Shown here: positions 31,534 through 43,488 of the stretch, piece by piece | Numbering within the stretch: position 1 is the first letter of the stretch | Layout of the letters: every line of letters begins with the position of its first letter | NCBI GenBank assembly: GCA_026873275.1 | Contig: JANTUC010000009.1 | Coordinates: forward strand, 806,001 to 870,000 | Length of the DNA stretch: 64,000 nt | Direction: 5' to 3' | DNA from: Pseudopithomyces maydicus | Taxonomy: Eukaryota; Ascomycota; Dothideomycetes; Pleosporales; Didymosphaeriaceae | Program-made: the position numbers and the translations under genes | Notes under the pieces: model-generated | Told to the model about the DNA's origin: nothing | Databases searched by the model: none | Seen by the model: only the letters and a program-made list of their open reading frames with translations

Positions 31534-34437
31534 ATGGCGACCTCGCCGCCGCCGGTAGAGGACCAGGCCCGCCTGCTCGAGGATGCCCTCGCCGTGGTGC
31601 GCCAGCAGACCATGTTGATGCGCCGTTGCCTCGAGACGCCTGGCAAGCTGATGGATGCCCTCAAGTGCAGGTAACCCATAATCCAGACCGCCCCGAGCCT
31701 GTCCAATCCGAGTGCTGACTGCCCAGCTCCACCCTCGTCTCCGAGCTGCGAACCTCCAGCCTCGGCCCAAAGCAGTACTACGAGCTGTACATGTCCGTCT
31801 TCGACGCCCTGCGCCACCTCGCCGTCTACCTCCGCGAAAACCACCCCGTAAACCACCTCGCTGACCTGTACGAGCTCGTCCAGTATGCCGGCAACATCAT
31901 TCCGCGCCTGTACCTCATGGTCACCGTAGGCACCGTCTACATGGCCATCGAGGACGCCCCCGTCAAGGAGATTATGAAGGATATGATGGAGATGAGCCGC
32001 GGTGTCCAGCACCCCATCCGCGGCCTGTTTCTGCGCTACTACCTCGCTGGCCAGGCCCGCGACCATCTGCCCGAGGGCGACAGCGACGGACCTGATGGCA
32101 ACCTGCAGGACTCCATCAGCTTCATCCTCACAAACTTTGTCGAGATGAACAAGCTGTGGGTGCGCCTGCAGCATCAGGGTCACTCCAGAGAGCGGGAACA
32201 GCGCACAAAGGAACGCCAGGAGCTGCAGCTCCTTGTAGGAAGCAACCTGGTCCGCCTGAGCCAGCTGGTCGATCTTGAAAACTACAAGAAGATTTTGAAT
32301 CCCTTGCTCGAACAGATTGTCCAATGCCGAGATGTTCTGGCCCAAGAATATCTCCTCGAGGGTAAGAATTCTCATCTCTCGTCGCTTCTACCGAAAGCTT
32401 GCTAATTCCGCTTCTAGTCGTCACACAGGTCTTCCCAGACGAATTCCACCTCCATACCCTCGACCAGTTCCTCTCTGCTGTCGCCCGTCTGAACCCCCAT
32501 GTAAATGTCAAAAGCATCGTTGTGGGTCTTATGGACCGCTTGTCCGCCTACGCTCAGCGCGAATCTGAGTCGGAAAGCCCGGAGCAACGTAAGAAAAGCG
32601 AAGAGGAGGCCATAGCGAATCTCATGGAGCAGCTGCGCATACAAAAGGACCGGAAGCCTGCTGACCCGCAACCTACGCCAGTCCAGCAGAACGGTGATGC
32701 GTCCGAAGCGCCAACCGTTACTGACTCGGAATCAACAACCTCAGAAGCAACTGCGGTAGAGCCTCAAGCCACCCAAACGCCCACGGAAAACGACAGGCCT
32801 GACACAGATGGTGAAATCGAGAAATCGAGAGGCATTCCCACAAACGTAAAGCTGTTCGAGATCTTCCACGAACAAGTAGCGACCCTTGTGAAAATGCAGC
32901 GCTTGCCCATTCAAGACACTGTTGGTCTGCTCGTGTCATTGGCCAATCTAGCGCTGAACATTTACCCTGAGCGCCTCGACTATGTGGACCAAGTTTTAGC
33001 CTTTGCGAACCAAAAAGTCACTGAATTCGCAAACAGCGCCGATCTACACTCACAAGCGTGTCAGAGTCAGATCCTGAGCTTGCTTTTGGCCCCCATCAAA
33101 ACCTATATGTCCATGTTCACCGCCCTCGCCCTGCCCGGCTTCATCCCCCTATTACACAACCAACCGTACCCAACCCGGAGAGCAGTAGCTGGCGAGGTGG
33201 CGAGGAGCCTGCTACGAAACCATACGCATATCAGCTCCGTTGAAAATTTGGAGAGTGTTCTGGAGATTCTCAAGGTTCTCATTAGGGAAGGAATGCAGCA
33301 GGCAACCGGCTATCCTGGCGGCCCTATCCAGCGGAGAGCGCAAGAGACAGACGAAACAATAGAAGAGCAAGGGTGGCTAGCCCGGATAGTACACTACATC
33401 CATGGATCCGACAACGATACTCAGTTCAAACTCCTCCAGGCCGCCCGCAAAGCTTTTGCTGAGGGTAATGAACGTGTCAAGTTTACAACACCCGCCATAA
33501 TTACTGCCTCCATTAAGCTTGCGCGCCAGTACAAGAAGCGTGAGCATTTTGATGACAACTGGCAGTCGCAATCTTCTGCCCTCTACAAGTTTATGCACAG
33601 TACCCTCTCTACGTTGTACACCCGTGTCACCGGTTCGGCAGATCTCTCGCTCCGATTATTCGTTGCATGTGGTCAAGTTGCAGATCAGAATGGCTTTGAA
33701 GAAGTTGCCTACGAGTTCTTTGCGCAGGCCTTCACAATTTATGAAGAGGCAATTAGTGATTCTAGAGCCCAGTTCCAGGCAGTGTGTGTTATAGCAAGTG
33801 CCCTGCACACAACTAGGAATTTCGGCAAAGAGAATTATGACACGCTGATCACGAAGTGTGCTTTGCATGGAAGTAAATTGTTGAAAAAGCCGGATCAGTG
33901 TCGGGCGGTGTACTTGGCCAGTCACTTATGGTGGGCTACGGAAATTAGAGGACTGGGAGAGGACGACGGAAAGAACGTATGTGTCCATCACGTTTTCATG
34001 ATCCGAAGCCTGCTGACAAAATAAAGCTCTATCGCGACGGCAAGCGTGTCCTCGAGTGCCTTCAGCGCGCTCTCCGGGTAGCAGATGCGTGCATGGACGC
34101 CGCCGTCTCCGTGGAACTTTTCGTCGAGATCTTAAACCGCTATGTTTACTATTTCGATCAAGAAAACGAAGCTGTGAGTTCCCCATTCGAGCGTCAGCCG
34201 TGTGTCTTATTCTTCTTTCTTTCCACTCTGCACCTCAAGGCTGTATAGCGAATGATATGCGCTAACGTCCCTCAGGTCACCACCAAATATTTAAATGGGT
34301 TGATTGAACTGATCCACTCAAATCTGCAAAGTAATGAGAATGCATCGGCCCTGGAAAATCCAAAGAGACACTTCCAGAGAACATTGGAGTACATCGCATC
34401 AAGGGAGTACGAGGGAGTAGTTACGACATCAAAGTGA
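31534..34437 (+). CDS. VPS35: Retromer subunit VPS35
   Basis: The core of the cargo-selective retromer, recycling receptors from endosome to Golgi. Exons 31534-31670, 31727-32361, 32418-33976, 34027-34173 and 34276-34437 give 879 aa, normal for the family. Introns are 56, 56, 50 and 102 nt, GT-AG, and every phase agrees. The VPS26-binding motif PRLYLM is at 105-110 in an alpha-solenoid that continues to the C-terminal YYFDQENEA...YLNGLIELIHSNLQ. An acidic/Gln-Thr-rich insertion (about residues 320-380) is normal in fungi. A run of about a dozen C lies just 5' of the ATG. No frame damage despite the length. Confidence 0.96.
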
Positions 34438-35966
34438 ATATGACAAGGAAGATATGAGAAGGGCATTACGATATTCATGCGGAGTGAATTCGCCCTTGTA
34501 CTAATAGCTTGCAAAGTGGTCAATTGCTTTATAGCGATTATAGATGTTGATTTCAAATAACTGCTGTGTGATAAACACGCGGATTGGGAATCGAGACTCG
34601 AGACTAAGAGCATGTAACGAACGGGACATAGGGTTTCCGTTGCCATTGCCGTGAAAGTTCTCCAACCCAGCATTAACCACATATGTATCCGCAGTATATT
34701 GGAGTACCCAAATTTAAATTGACCATCCTCACCTGTATTCGTTAGAGAACGCTACAATTTATTATCACCCGACCATCTCCGAAGTTTTTCTTTATAGCCC
34801 AACACCCGGCAGTGTGTGTTGTTGACTCGACTCACAACCATACCATAATGGTGTCCAACGAGCCGAATTTTCTCTTCCTGGTCTTGGCATTTGTATCTTG
34901 TTGATTTACAAGTTGAAAGCTTCTTGCACATGGGGATTTTCTGCAGTCTATATTGTCATGTATAATTTCAGGTACCCTTGTTCAGGACGAATATTTTCTT
35001 TTCGATTAAAGATAGCCCCCTTCCGTCGACGGTAACACATACTTCGCCTCAGTGCCGCAGTCCTATTGCGAGCACCGAGACACCTGGCCTCTAGAGAATA
35101 ATTAAGGTGTTAAGGTATTAAGGCGCCAGAAACTACGAGCTTAGGGAGACTATATTAAATATTAAGTTAACTAAATAATAATCTAGCTAATTACTAAATT
35201 ACTTATATATAATCCTTTATATACGCCCGTTTTTAATTATTATAAAAGGGGTTAATAGCTTTTTCTTTATTATATACATTTTTATCTAGTTAGCTACTAT
35301 GCTGCCGCTTTCTAAAAATATAAAACAAAACAACACATACTTCACTCAAGGGCAGCAAAATCAAGAACACCATCAGGTTCACGAGGTGTGAACATCAAGT
35401 CTAGAGCAAAAAACCGTCACGGATATAGCACGTCTCAGACCAACACCATTCTGTTTATTATTGAGGCCAATGGGTCCGCACTGGTCGTTCCTCATGTTCG
35501 ATAGCTGTCTAGAAGGAAATCGGTCATACTGAAAACCCATTGCTAAGAAGAGTGTCTCGATATAAATGCATGCTGGAAGAACATGTAATTCGTCTCCTTT
35601 AAGATTGCACGCCACAGCTAGATTTGACGACTGTGCCGCCCTTACTGAACGTAACCTGATCGTTATGCCTCGGCAAAAAAGATCAAAGACGTTCTTACAT
35701 ACCTCTACCTGCCGTAAGATCCCATTGCACAGACGTGAAAATTTCAATCACTTACTCAAATTTGATTAATACTATTTGCGAGGATGGTCGGTAGGTCAGG
35801 AGCAGCTACTTGTAGAGTTTTGATCTGCATGTATCTCGAGTTAAATGCTTGAAGAAAATGAAAGGGACAAATTAGGTACTGACCAGAAGTGTAAGTTTCG
35901 GCCAGAAGCTGAAGGGACATCTAGGAAGCATATGAATGCAATAGGCACAAGCCATGGATATGTAAA
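34438..35966. other. Intergenic with a small AT-rich island
   Basis: 1.5 kb between the convergent VPS35 and MFS genes. From about 35092 to 35330 the sequence becomes AT-rich and TA-step dominated, like a short RIP-mutated repeat remnant. The minus ORF 35379-35747 has no recognisable features and is not called. Confidence 0.55.
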
Positions 35967-37760
35967 TCATGCCTCGTTATCTTGTATAATGATGTGGACA
36001 ACTTGTGACGGACGTCGATGCGATAGAGCCGGACTGACGCTGACATTACACTCCTGCGCAGCACGGCTCATGTACGGTATCTGAAATACGCCTAGAACAG
36101 CAACCGCTGCCGATACCCACCAAGCCAGAGGGGTAAATCTTATATCGATAGAGATGCCATATAATAATCCAGCAACAGGGCTGGCCATTGTTCGACACGC
36201 CGCGCCAGTGCTCGCCGCAAGTCCATTAATCTTGCCAAGATGATTGGGCGCAGGAGCAGCTTCTTTTACCATTATAAGGAGCAGCGGGTAAGCCAGTATG
36301 GAGGTAAGGCTTCGAACGGCGAGGCAGATATAGATCCCGGGATAGAGGAGGCTTGCAGGGAGCAATTGTAAGAATGGAACAAGAAAGTAGGCGATAGGAT
36401 GGCCAACTGTGACAAGAATGAGGAGACGCCAGATGCCGAAAAAGGAAGCAAGTCCCGGGAAGATAGCGGCTTGGATAAACAACTGAATCAGGCCGTTGAT
36501 GGACAAGATAATGCCAACTTCTTGTAGAGGAACGCCGAGACCTCCCCAAGGGCGTTTGGCGATAGCTTCATGGAAGAAACGTCGTCAGATCGCTTGTCTT
36601 GAAGGAATATGGGTAGTAAGTGATCATATGTCATCGAATGGTATGTGAACACCCCCAGAGCAATGACAAACGTTAGCACAGTCTTGGTGACCACCTTTTC
36701 GTGCATTGGTGATCCATCTTCGACCCAATCACCGTTAGACCTGATCCGCCACATCTCATCATGATGAGCATCTACATCGTCGAACGTGCCGTAGCTCTCC
36801 GTGGTGAGATTCGTGGGCGCATTGGACATTGCGCCTTGTGCAGGCAGCAACGGCGTTTGTGCCCTGGTCGCATCTAAATCTTCTGGCGAACTCCATGGTT
36901 GCATATCCGGATGCGTCTCATCCAAGAGGAAACAGCCTGCAACAATGGCGACAGCGAGGAGGCCAGTGCAGAGGAGATTCGGAAGAAGGTAAGGGAATCT
37001 CGCAAAGATACCAGCGGGTGAGAAGATGGAGGGAAAGTTGTACACGGGTTCAGCAAAATATCCACCAATGGAAGCTGTAAAATCAGCAACGAAGGAGTAT
37101 ATGAAGAGCGCGTGGTTACCTACGTCCGATAATGGTACCAATGCTCCATACGAAAGGCATGATCGCGTATGCTCTCGCTATACCCAGTTAGTGCATGAGC
37201 AAAGCCTAAAAGCGTAAACAACGCACGTTCGTGGTCTGGGTTTTTAACCAACTCGCCGACCATGGTCTGAATTACTCCAATATTTCCATTTAGTATGCCA
37301 CCGAGAATTCTACCTGCAAGAGCAAGCCAAAAGCTGGAAGAAAAACCAACAACGAGAAGGGAGGAGATGGTACCGCAGCAACCCATGAGGAGTACCTTAA
37401 AGTGTTAGAAAAGGATCAATGATGAGGTAATGTCGACATACTGGCTTGCGACCTATCCGATCCGAGAGCCCCCCAATACATGCCAGTGCATGCTTCGGCG
37501 AGGGAGAAGGCAGAGATAAGAACACCGGCAAAGAACGGCGCTTGAGATTCAGAGGCCCCATAGTTGGCAACGAGCTTGATGGCATAGGGAAAGATGGATG
37601 TGAGGGCAATGGGTTCAGCAACTCGTACAAGAGCTGCTTTCAATTAGTATAGGGGTTACTTGCAACTTGCGACGGCGAACTGACCAAGGAGGAACAGCTG
37701 AGTGATGGGAAAATCGTCCGGGTCTTGCGGGCTTGTTCTTGCTTTGGTGAGTCCAAACAT
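35967..37760 (-). CDS. MFS transporter, DHA1-like (two frame breaks in this sequence)
   Basis: A 12-TM major-facilitator proton antiporter of the fungal drug/metabolite type. The substrate cannot be told. Exons 37760-37685, 37636-37442, 37395-37227, 37177-37124 and 37074-35967; introns 46-49 nt, GT-AG. Motifs: FPITQLFLLAALVRVAEPIA in TM1, the loop 2-3 signature LSDRIGRKPV, GRILGGILNGNIGVIQTMVGEL, the TM5 region IMPFVWSIGTIIGP, and a long acidic central loop. The frame breaks at C6 37469-37474 (one base too many, or two too few) and C4 36544-36547 (one too few). Resolving both makes all exon phases fit and gives 533 aa. Both breaks fall in conserved segments whose code is otherwise perfect. 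Confidence 0.85.
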
Positions 37761-38608
37761 ATCCTGTAGCCTGACTTGGTTCTTACGAGTACGCCAAGAC
37801 GCAAGCAGTGGCGGTCGTGGGATGCTGGAGTGTGGATATCTTATCGCTTGCGCGCGGTGCCGGAAGCGGTGGTGGTGGAGGAATGGAGCCGAGACGAACG
37901 AGCGCCTAAGACTATGTCGAGTTGGGAGCGTTGCGGGACGGAAGGAAAGTTGAAAGAAGGTGAAAGAAGGCGGAGGCAAGTGCAAGTTTGAAGGATCAGC
38001 CCAATGGCAACACTGGGCTCGGGCGAGAGACGGTGGTGCATGATGGATCGGGCCATCGGCAAAGTAGTCATTAGTGTGCCACTCTGTTTGCGTTGCGGGC
38101 AGTTTGCTACAGTGGAGCAGCCAAGTTTAAAACAGCTCGGCAAAGGCAGCTTGTCAACGATCAATGTAGTGTTGGATTAGAATGTACGTAGACGGGTACT
38201 GCTAAGATGGAAGGAGTCGGTCTAAAACACGCATTGGGGATCCCTGCTCGATATGCCACAGGCACAGCCAAGCGAAAAGCTAGCTGCTAGCCTGCTAGTA
38301 TCCTCGCGACGGTTTGACAGCTGGGCATGGCTGGATGAACTGTCGCGGGCAAATATCTCTAAAAGGCGTTATATTGCACATGGACAAGGAATGCGAAACG
38401 AGCACAACTATCCCGGCCACTCGATTTCTCTGCCACACCATTACACGCCTAGATCCCATCTTCATGCTATTGTCCATCTCACCTACAACGCTCTCAGAAC
38501 AATCTCCAAATCAAGGCGCCATCTATATGCCTAGTCCTGTCCTGCAGGACAATTAATCAACAAAGGAAACAAATCATTAGTCATACTCCGCTTCGCTTCT
38601 CGTCACTC
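37761..38608. other. Intergenic between MFS start and CSC1-like stop
   Basis: About 850 bp: MFS promoter and 3' UTR of the channel gene. Nothing else was recognised. Confidence 0.55.
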
Positions 38609-41566
38609 TCACCGCCCAAAGTAATCCGGCCTTGCGCTCGTCTGGTCCGGACTGTACGGGGTGTATGCACTTGCAAGTGGCGTATGTGCGCCCATCGGCT
38701 GCGCACTCGCCAACAGATTCGCATCGTCCTGTGGCTGACTCGTGTTGCTGATCGTCCGGTCCATACCCCATCCGCGAGCATCTGGACTGGGACTATACTC
38801 TCGAAGGTGTGAAGGCGTACTGTGGTATCCAGCTGGGTATGTGACACCATGCTCCCTCTCGCTTGACCGTCCACGCTCACTTGCCATAATACTGGTCGGC
38901 GTGCCTGGACGTGACGTGGTCGATGGGCCATAGAGCGAGCCGGCATCACCAGCCTCGTCTGCGAACTCTGGTCGATCCTTGAAATTTTCAAAATCCATGT
39001 TTGACTCCGAAACGAACTCGAATGGCCCGGTGCCCCTTCGGCCTTCCCGGGGTTTTCCTTGGACATGCGCTTCATGCTATACATGTCGCTATATCCTGCA
39101 GCACCGACATCACCGTCGAGTCTACCCCTGTACACCTCTGCAAGAAGATGCTTGCTCTTCTCATGAACCATTGGCACCGTGAGCTTTTGATACAGAGCAG
39201 GATGGCCAAAACGGACAGCAACGCGATCCCTTCTTGATTCCTTATCAATCGGCGGGGGAGCCTCGACACCCTTCGGTGTCTCTCCCTTGGTGTAGTATCT
39301 GATGGCACCATCAAACGTCTTCTTGCAGTAGAATTTGAACCCAACGAGTAGAAATGGTATGGGGGCCATTGACCCAAGCATCATCTTGATGTCGGAACCC
39401 CGGGCGCCCACCATCAGGGCGATGATGCAGTTGGCAAGAAAGGTGCCGGCGAGCAGGCGGTTGAAAATAGTGCGCCAGTAAAGACCGCCGGATTCGTTTT
39501 TCGTGGCAAATACATACCTACGTTTAATGAGCCATATCCAAAAAAAAATTAAAGAACGGAGTATGACTTACAGTAACAAATACTTCTTCATTGACGAATC
39601 GATGGCGAAATAGAATGCTGTGACGACCAAAGTAATGGGCTGCAAGGTTCCGAAGCACAGAGCAACGGTGGAATAGAAAAGGAAATAATTGTAATAACTT
39701 GAATAGTCAAAAGGCGGCGGAGCGGTCCTTTGGATGAGTTCACGGGGTGTTGGGTTCAAAAACTTGCGGGAAAAGGAACCCCAACCGAGGTTAACGGCCT
39801 GAGATAGATCGATAGCAGCACCTAGATTGCGTTGAACTAGCCAAGTGACCCAGAAAGGAGATATATTGCAAAGAGTGATCATTGCAGTCTGGAATGGTTG
39901 GATCTCGTAAAGAATTTCAGTCCATTTGAGATTGCCCTTTTTCGCGAATTCCACAGTAGAGGCCACCAAGCGGAAGACGGCGGCGAATAGAGAAAAGACG
40001 AAGAGGTTGTTGAATACGAAGAAAGAATAGAGCTTGGAGATGACGTGTCTTTCTCGAGAAGTTTTGGAAATATCGCCAGCTTTGATAGAAAGGCGGCGGA
40101 AAATGATGGGTAAGAAATAATAAAAGAGCGAGGTCAGAGCAGGGGCAGCAATACCTAAAAATTGCAATCAGCACATCTCAGAACTCTCAATTCCACATAC
40201 AGCTTCCCCGTAACTTACCTTGTACTAGTGACCATGTCCTGGGATTTCTCTTCATCTCCTCGCCAAACTCAGGCCACAAAGAGGCAATGTTGTTCAGCTG
40301 GGCAAGAAACACGGCAATAAGAGCGTTGGGAATGAAGTAAAGCACGGTGAGCAAAGTGATCCAAAGACCGTTGACGAAGCGTTTCCATCGGCGAGCCTTT
40401 GCGTCCACGGACAAATTTTTCCAGATTATATCCTTGGGCCTGGGTGCGAGTTGAACGATGGCGCCTTTGACCCTTTTGCTTCGGGCAGCGAAGGCCACAG
40501 TATGCGCAGATTCAATGGTCTCATAGCTGGCAAATCCATAGGGCATGGCATCGCGCTTGTCCACTGTCTCCCGTACTTGCTTGATATTGGCCTCCAGACG
40601 CTGGATTCTTGCCGACAGATAATCGATTGCGTCCACCTTTACGCTCTTGTTGGTATATTCAGGGTCTTTCTTGGAAGGTCTGCAAAGCGGGCGTGTGGCT
40701 GGCAGACTACTCGGATTCTTCAGATACTTGGCAAGGACCTTCTCCAGATCGACGACAGCCTGTTCATGCTGTTCAATGAGATCGGGGATATCCTTGACGT
40801 TTCTGCCGATGGAGGCGCGCGGAATATCGGGGGTGGCGCGGATGCTGTCGGTGATCTCAACTATGCCCTGGTCGCTGCGGAGGTTTCTCGAGATATCCGT
40901 GATCAGCAGCGTCCGTGAATGGAGACTGTTCTGGTATTCGGGGCTCTCCATGAACTTCCTCCTCAGCTGGTGAATGGCGCGGTAAGTTGTCCACAAGAAG
41001 CCGCAGATGATAATATCGAAGATATAGGCGCAGACAACATAAGCCCAGTAAGGCTTCCCCGTCAGGTACATGGGGGTCATCAAGAAGATGATCTGGGCCA
41101 TGTCGGTTTTATTTGCACTCTGGCCGTAGTCAGTAGCCTGTGTGATGTTGACAGGAATGATGATGGCGCAGGCGACGATGGCAAGGCAGATGAACATGTT
41201 GCGGCACATGCGTGCGATCCGCAGGAAGACGGTACCATCCATTCCGATTGTGTGCATGTACTCGTGCTCGTTGGTCTTGAAGACGGGCTGGAACCAGGCG
41301 AAAAGGCTCTTGTCCATAGGGGGCGGCTTGTGCTTCTCGTCAACATGGCGCAGACGAGGGGCGTATACGACCTCGTTCCATGGTCGTAGGACGCAAAAGG
41401 CGAGGAAGATGGCGGTGGTTATGCTCAGCGAGGTGGCTATGGCGACCAAGATGGAGCCAGTAGCGACCTCCCCACCAAAGGGATCGGCCATGAGTTTCAG
41501 GAGCTTGTCCTGGAGGGTCTGTTCCCCATCTCGCGGCGAGAGGGGCCCCCGCGAGGTCGAGGCCAT
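38609..41566 (-). CDS. CSC1/OSCA-like mechano- or osmosensitive cation channel (one frame break)
   Basis: The TMEM63/CSC1/DUF221 family, plasma-membrane cation channels gated by tension or osmolarity. Exons 41566-40219, 40154-39572 and 39517-38609; introns 64 and 54 nt, GT-AG. Order: N-terminal TM helices (SILVAIATSLSITTAIFLAFCVLRPW), a cytosolic domain with LLITDISRNLRSDQGIVEI and coiled RIQRLEANIKQVRETVDKRD, then the RSN1_7TM pore domain (GIAAPALTSLFYYFLPIIFRRLS, YVFATKNESGGLYWRTIFNRLL). The frame breaks by one missing base at about 39024-39030 (CCC next to GG). Beyond it the tail reads VSESNMDFENFKDRPEFADEAG and runs 129 codons to PDYFGR. Resolved length 946 aa. The start uses the first ATG, as the longer open frame begins with TTG. 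Confidence 0.88.
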
Positions 41567-43488
41567 TGTGGAGAGAAGGCGGATGCTTGTGAGGGGGAAG
41601 GAGTGTCCCAAGCGAGGGGGGAGGTGAGACCGTGGTCTATCTGCAAACGGGGGAGGCGCGAACGAGGGGCGACCGAGGGGCGACCGTCAGGAGGTGTGCA
41701 GGTGGTGGCTTCAAGGTTGGATTCGGCGTATGGATGCGGGTGTTCCCAAAGGTTGAGTTGAGTGCAGACCTTTCGCGTCTGGTCAATAGCACGCGCGGTC
41801 GAAACGATTGCAAGGTCCAAGGTAGGCGAGAGGAAGGATTGGGAACAAGGCGTGGAGCAGACAAAGGGTCAAACAGGCGTTGAGCGAGCGTGGTGGGATA
41901 AAGAACGAGGTCAAAGGATGTGCAGCGGCCTCGTCGTTCCCGTTGGCGCAATGACGGCGCATCCCTGCCGCAGCCCTGCCGCGCCCAGGACAGGCGGAGG
42001 CGGCGATTCGTTGGCGGCGCGGCTACAAGGCGCCGGTGGTGGTGGAATCGAAGGAATTATTTTTGGGCCTGCCTCGGCCGCGTGCTTGTACGATACATGA
42101 TGCAGGGCACATTGTGCACCTGGGCAGCCTATGCGCCGCGTGCTCTGTCTGCGTGTCTGCGTGTCTGCGTGTCTGCGTGTCTGCGTGCCTAACCTCCACC
42201 TGGGCAGGACTTCTTCCTGGCCGTCGTCCCGGTAGCCGCAACGACGTGAGACCGCAGCGGAGCACCGAAACAACTGGTCGGGAAATTATTCTCATGCGCG
42301 CTACTCCATTGGCCACCGCACCATGAAACGTCGCGCCACGTCCGCCTTGCCGTCTCTTACTGTACCGGTGGTCTAGGTGCTGTACTGTACCGTGGATAGC
42401 CCGCGCAGGCACGGTGGGGCGGGTACCGTCCAGCGCGCTGACGTCCACCGGACTCTCACCACCCCATCCTGGTCATGGCCGCCGTCAACACCGACTCTCT
42501 GTAGCTTCAAGGACCGCCGACCAGCACATGCCCATGCCATGCCACCTGTGCGCATCCGCATTGCCCCGTGACACAACCAGTTGCACTGCACAATATATTG
42601 GCCCAGCGATCGCCGCAATGGCATACGTCACGCGATCCTACGGGATACGACTGTGCAGCAACAAGAGTCATGATACCCTTCAGCCCATGTCTTGCGCCCA
42701 CATCCTCCCTCCTCGAGTGCGTGCTGGCAGCATCGGCACTCAATGAGAAAAGGCACGTCTCACAGGGAGCAGTGGTCCATGTCGAGCAAGCTTGCTGCAG
42801 CTTGCTTGATTACCCCTGGCCTGCCCTCAAAGCACATCAGCATTCAGTCTCAATAACAACGTCGAGAGCACAGAGAGAAAACGAGAGAGAGAGAGAGAGC
42901 TTGGCCGAAGCCAAAGGAAGCGAAGTCTACTGTCATGGTATTTAGAATACAAAAAGCCATGGTCGGGCTGGATAATCGGTCGCTCGTTTCGTTCGATCCG
43001 GTCCCGCGAAAGGAATGCTCGGTCCGTACCGGCATCGATCAAGTGGATGTGTTCGGGGACCGTGGGGATCGAGACGAATCGTTCCATGCCGACACTGTCG
43101 GGGCACACCTCTTCCCTCAGCTGTCTGCTCCATTCGACCGTAGAATAAGAGATATGTCGACCATAAAGCTGTGCACGGTAAGCCCATTCTCACCCAAGCA
43201 ACAAATGAGCACCGCGGACGAAACAACAGACAATGCCTCCTACGCCGTAAAGGGGTATACCGTTGACCCAACCATTAAACACCTTCGAACAATCCGGACG
43301 TGGACGCCCTGGATCAATCATCAAAGACCATGGGCTCTTGGCCAACAACCGCAGCGCATGAACCTATATCTGCATCTTTGCAGTACCGTCTACGCTCGAC
43401 CGTTAGTACGCCTTGGCGGGGTGTGACCAAGCCCATTGCACAGTGGAGCTGTCTCAATTCCATTTAGCCTCCACATACACTGAACTTA
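41567..43488. other. Long intergenic region, no credible gene
   Basis: 1.9 kb between CSC1-like and the poly(A) polymerase gene, GC-rich near 41900-42300. It holds an 8-bp minisatellite (below) and a (GA)n run near 42885. The ATG-initiated plus ORF 42935-43426 (163 codons) shows no domain, signal or splice logic. Confidence 0.55.
42147..42186. repeat. Minisatellite, 8-bp unit (GTCTGCGT)
   Basis: Five tandem GTCTGCGT units in non-coding DNA. Confidence 0.9.

Noticed and set aside
35379..35747. Minus-strand ORF of 122 codons
   Set aside because: No recognisable features, and it lies in a 3' intergenic region next to a repeat remnant.
42935..43426. ATG-initiated ORF of 163 codons in the large intergenic region
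   Set aside because: No domain, TM, signal peptide or recognisable pattern, and an ORF of similar length lies on the opposite strand. Chance is the simpler reading.
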